Assembly: GCA_902793515.1 (NCBI GenBank)
Contig: CADBDO010000011.1
Coordinates: 1-14,491, forward strand
Reading direction: 5' to 3'
DNA: 14,491 bases
DNA from: an uncultured Erysipelotrichaceae bacterium
GTDB taxonomy: Bacteria; Bacillota_I; Bacilli_A; RFN20; CAG-826
Of the stretch, positions 13,075 through 14,491 are shown piece by piece. Numbering within the stretch: position 1 is the first letter of the stretch; each line of letters opens with the position of its first letter. The notes under the pieces are model-generated. The model saw only the letters and a list, made by a program, of their open reading frames with translations, made no database searches and had not been told where the DNA came from. The translations under genes were made by a program, and so were the position numbers.

Positions 13075-14491
13075 ATCTAATTCCGACTTGGTCTTCGCCA
13101 ATCATGTAGAGGCCGTTCCTTCTAGAGCAATTCCACTTGATGGCGTTCCTCACGTAATCGTAGTTCGTCTTCTTAAGAAGCGCATATCCGAAGGCGAGGT
13201 TGATCTCATGGCATAGGTCATCAAGACTCATCGTGCCTTGGTTGGCGATAAGGTCGGCCGCGCAGTTGCCGATCTCGATGTAAGAGATATCGACGAGCCT
13301 ACGGGCGTCGCCTTCCTCGGTCGCTCTCCAGAAACGGTTGGAGTTCATTTCGACGCTGCGTGGGTAATAGAAGTTATGGCCACCGCAGCATTCGATGTTG
13401 ACCTTGACGTTATTGAGGGCGAGGGTGAACTTGTTTCTGACGACAGAGCCGATTCTTCCTAAGTCAAAGGTCTCTCTGAATCTTGATTCGAGAAGCTCTA
13501 AGGAGATTGGGTATTCGGTTCCGATCGTTTCCATGAAGAAAGCGAACATGTCTACTTCGTTCATCGCGTTCGGTCCTCTTTCTGGGACGTATTCCGCGCG
13601 TACATACGGTTTCTTATTAGGAGAGACATCCACCACTTTCTTGACGAAGAGAGGATCTTTGTTCGTGGAGACGTCCTCATAGAGCCTTTCTCCGCTCTGG
13701 GAACGGTTGAAGGCGTTCACGATGTCCTTGATGACCTCTTCCTTGTGGTCAAGATACTCAACGGAATAGAGGTGATGGATATTCCACCTTAATCTGTTGA
13801 GGACGAATGGCTCATTGATGTGCCTGTCACGGCAAGTGAGAGAGGCGTTCTTGGAGTTATCGATGATGACGCCGAGGACGAATTCGTTTGGTTTGTTCTT
13901 CGCGGAGATGGCGAGGTCGATCTTGAAGGTCGAGGCCCCAAGATTCTCAACGACGACATAGCCAAGATCCTCGAGGTCTTTCTTTAAGAAAGTGGCGATC
14001 GAAGTCGGTTCATCGCCCATTTCGTTTTGGCTTCTGTTGGCTAAGGAATTGAGGCCGTTCTTCGCGAATAAGAGGAAGTCACGGAGATAGGAGGCGCCCA
14101 TGTTTTTGGCGCGCTCAGCCTGAATCTCCTCTGGCTTCATGCTTGAGAAGACGATCATCTCTTCTCTCGCGCGGCTGACGGCGACGTTGAGTCGTCTCTC
14201 ACCCTTCTTCTGAGATAGAGGTCCGAAGTTGAGGGAAAGACCGTATTTCTTATCCGGTCCATAGGTCGTGCTGAAGAGGATGACGTCTCTTTCGTCGCCT
14301 TGAACGTTCTCTAAGTTCTTGATGAGGATCTTCTCCCCTCCTGGAAGAGGATCGAGGAACTCATTCTTCGAAAGCTCTTTGTCGAGCATATCTTCGATAA
14401 GGTTCTGCTGGGCTTCGTTGAAGGTGACGACACCGATGGAACGATGCCTGAGCTTGTCGTCCTTGAGTCGACGTACGACCTCTTTGACGAC
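13073..14491 (-). CDS. C-terminal part of large SF1 helicase with MTES_1575-like nuclease and DUF3320-like tail (partial)
   Basis: The frame is open to the right edge, so the N-terminus is missing; 472 residues are visible. SF1 C-terminal helicase motifs: SIGVVTFNEAQQN (18-30, motif IV region), ENVQGDERDVILFSTTYG (61-78, motif V) and RRLNVAVSRARE (99-110, motif VI). Residues about 160-260 resemble the Vsr-like REase_MTES_1575 domain: FKIDLAI (189-195), RDR (221-223) and a closing LYSVEYL. The remaining 170 residues resemble the DUF3320 region of large DUF4011-type helicases, which are usually well over 1000 residues. Such proteins are thought to act in DNA conflict or repair; the exact role is unknown. 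The usual LGIE-x-DG signature reads LGVIIDN here (206-212), so nuclease activity is doubtful. The gene converges on the 183-residue gene. Confidence 0.82.
   Translation of the reverse strand, partial: VVKEVVRRLKDDKLRHRSIGVVTFNEAQQNLIEDMLDKELSKNEFLDPLPGGEKILIKNLENVQGDERDVILFSTTYGPDKKYGLSLNFGPLSQKKGERRLNVAVSRAREEMIVFSSMKPEEIQAERAKNMGASYLRDFLLFAKNGLNSLANRSQNEMGDEPTSIATFLKKDLEDLGYVVVENLGASTFKIDLAISAKNKPNEFVLGVIIDNSKNASLTCRDRHINEPFVLNRLRWNIHHLYSVEYLDHKEEVIKDIVNAFNRSQSGERLYEDVSTNKDPLFVKKVVDVSPNKKPYVRAEYVPERGPNAMNEVDMFAFFMETIGTEYPISLELLESRFRETFDLGRIGSVVRNKFTLALNNVKVNIECCGGHNFYYPRSVEMNSNRFWRATEEGDARRLVDISYIEIGNCAADLIANQGTMSLDDLCHEINLAFGYALLKKTNYDYVRNAIKWNCSRRNGLYMIGEDQVGIR

Noticed and set aside
1..14491. 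CRISPR arrays, insertion sequences, transposases, integrases or phage genes
   Set aside because: No regularly spaced repeats, no transposase or integrase motifs, and no terminal inverted repeats with target duplications were seen.
1..14491. Genetic code 4 (TGA read as Trp)
   Set aside because: All complete genes read full length with TGG as Trp and no internal TGA is needed; absence of TGA stops alone is not enough.

Overview
The window looks like the chromosome of a low-to-moderate GC, Gram-positive-type anaerobe from the gut or rumen, probably a Bacilli/Erysipelotrichia-like or Mollicutes-related lineage. This is inference. It rests on AGGAG-type ribosome binding sites, lipoprotein signals ending in Cys20, an InlB/Listeria-Bacteroides-type repeat, permuted GH3 enzymes like those of rumen Firmicutes, and a GT2-GtrA fusion. 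All eleven visible stop codons are TAA or TAG and none is TGA, while Trp is encoded by TGG, so the standard code reads well. Nearly all genes are on the minus strand.

Layout by position. (1) 1-78 is the tail of a plus-strand gene, ending at a bidirectional terminator. (2) 2708 down to 100 (minus) is a tightly overlapping three-gene operon: a GT2 glycosyltransferase fused to a GtrA-type membrane domain, a membrane-anchored NAGPA-type phosphodiester glycosidase, and a small four-helix membrane protein. It looks like a lipid-linked sugar pathway acting at the cell surface. (3) 10373 down to 2904 (minus) is a surface glycoside hydrolase locus. It holds a 1150-residue membrane-anchored GH3 enzyme with its own promoter region and terminator, then a two-gene operon of a carbohydrate-binding lipoprotein and a second GH3 enzyme (975 residues) with a membrane helix at each end. 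Both GH3 enzymes have the permuted order (C domain, FnIII-like, then TIM barrel) and both keep the two expected catalytic residues. (4) 10374-10834 is non-coding. It carries a cre/LacI-type operator next to a -10 box, a structured leader with mutually exclusive helices, AT-rich palindromes and a tRNA terminator. (5) 10835-10925 is tRNA-Ser(GCU). (6) 10968-13034 holds three unrecognised genes: a putative lipoprotein, a 195-residue protein, and a divergent 183-residue plus-strand protein. (7) 13073 to the right edge is the C-terminal part of a large SF1 helicase with an MTES_1575-like nuclease domain and a DUF3320-like tail. Its N-terminus lies beyond the window.

Main leads: the GT2-GtrA/phosphodiester-glycosidase operon, which lacks the usual GT-C transferase; the switch-like leader and operator of the large GH3 gene; and an altered active-site motif in the helicase-linked nuclease domain.
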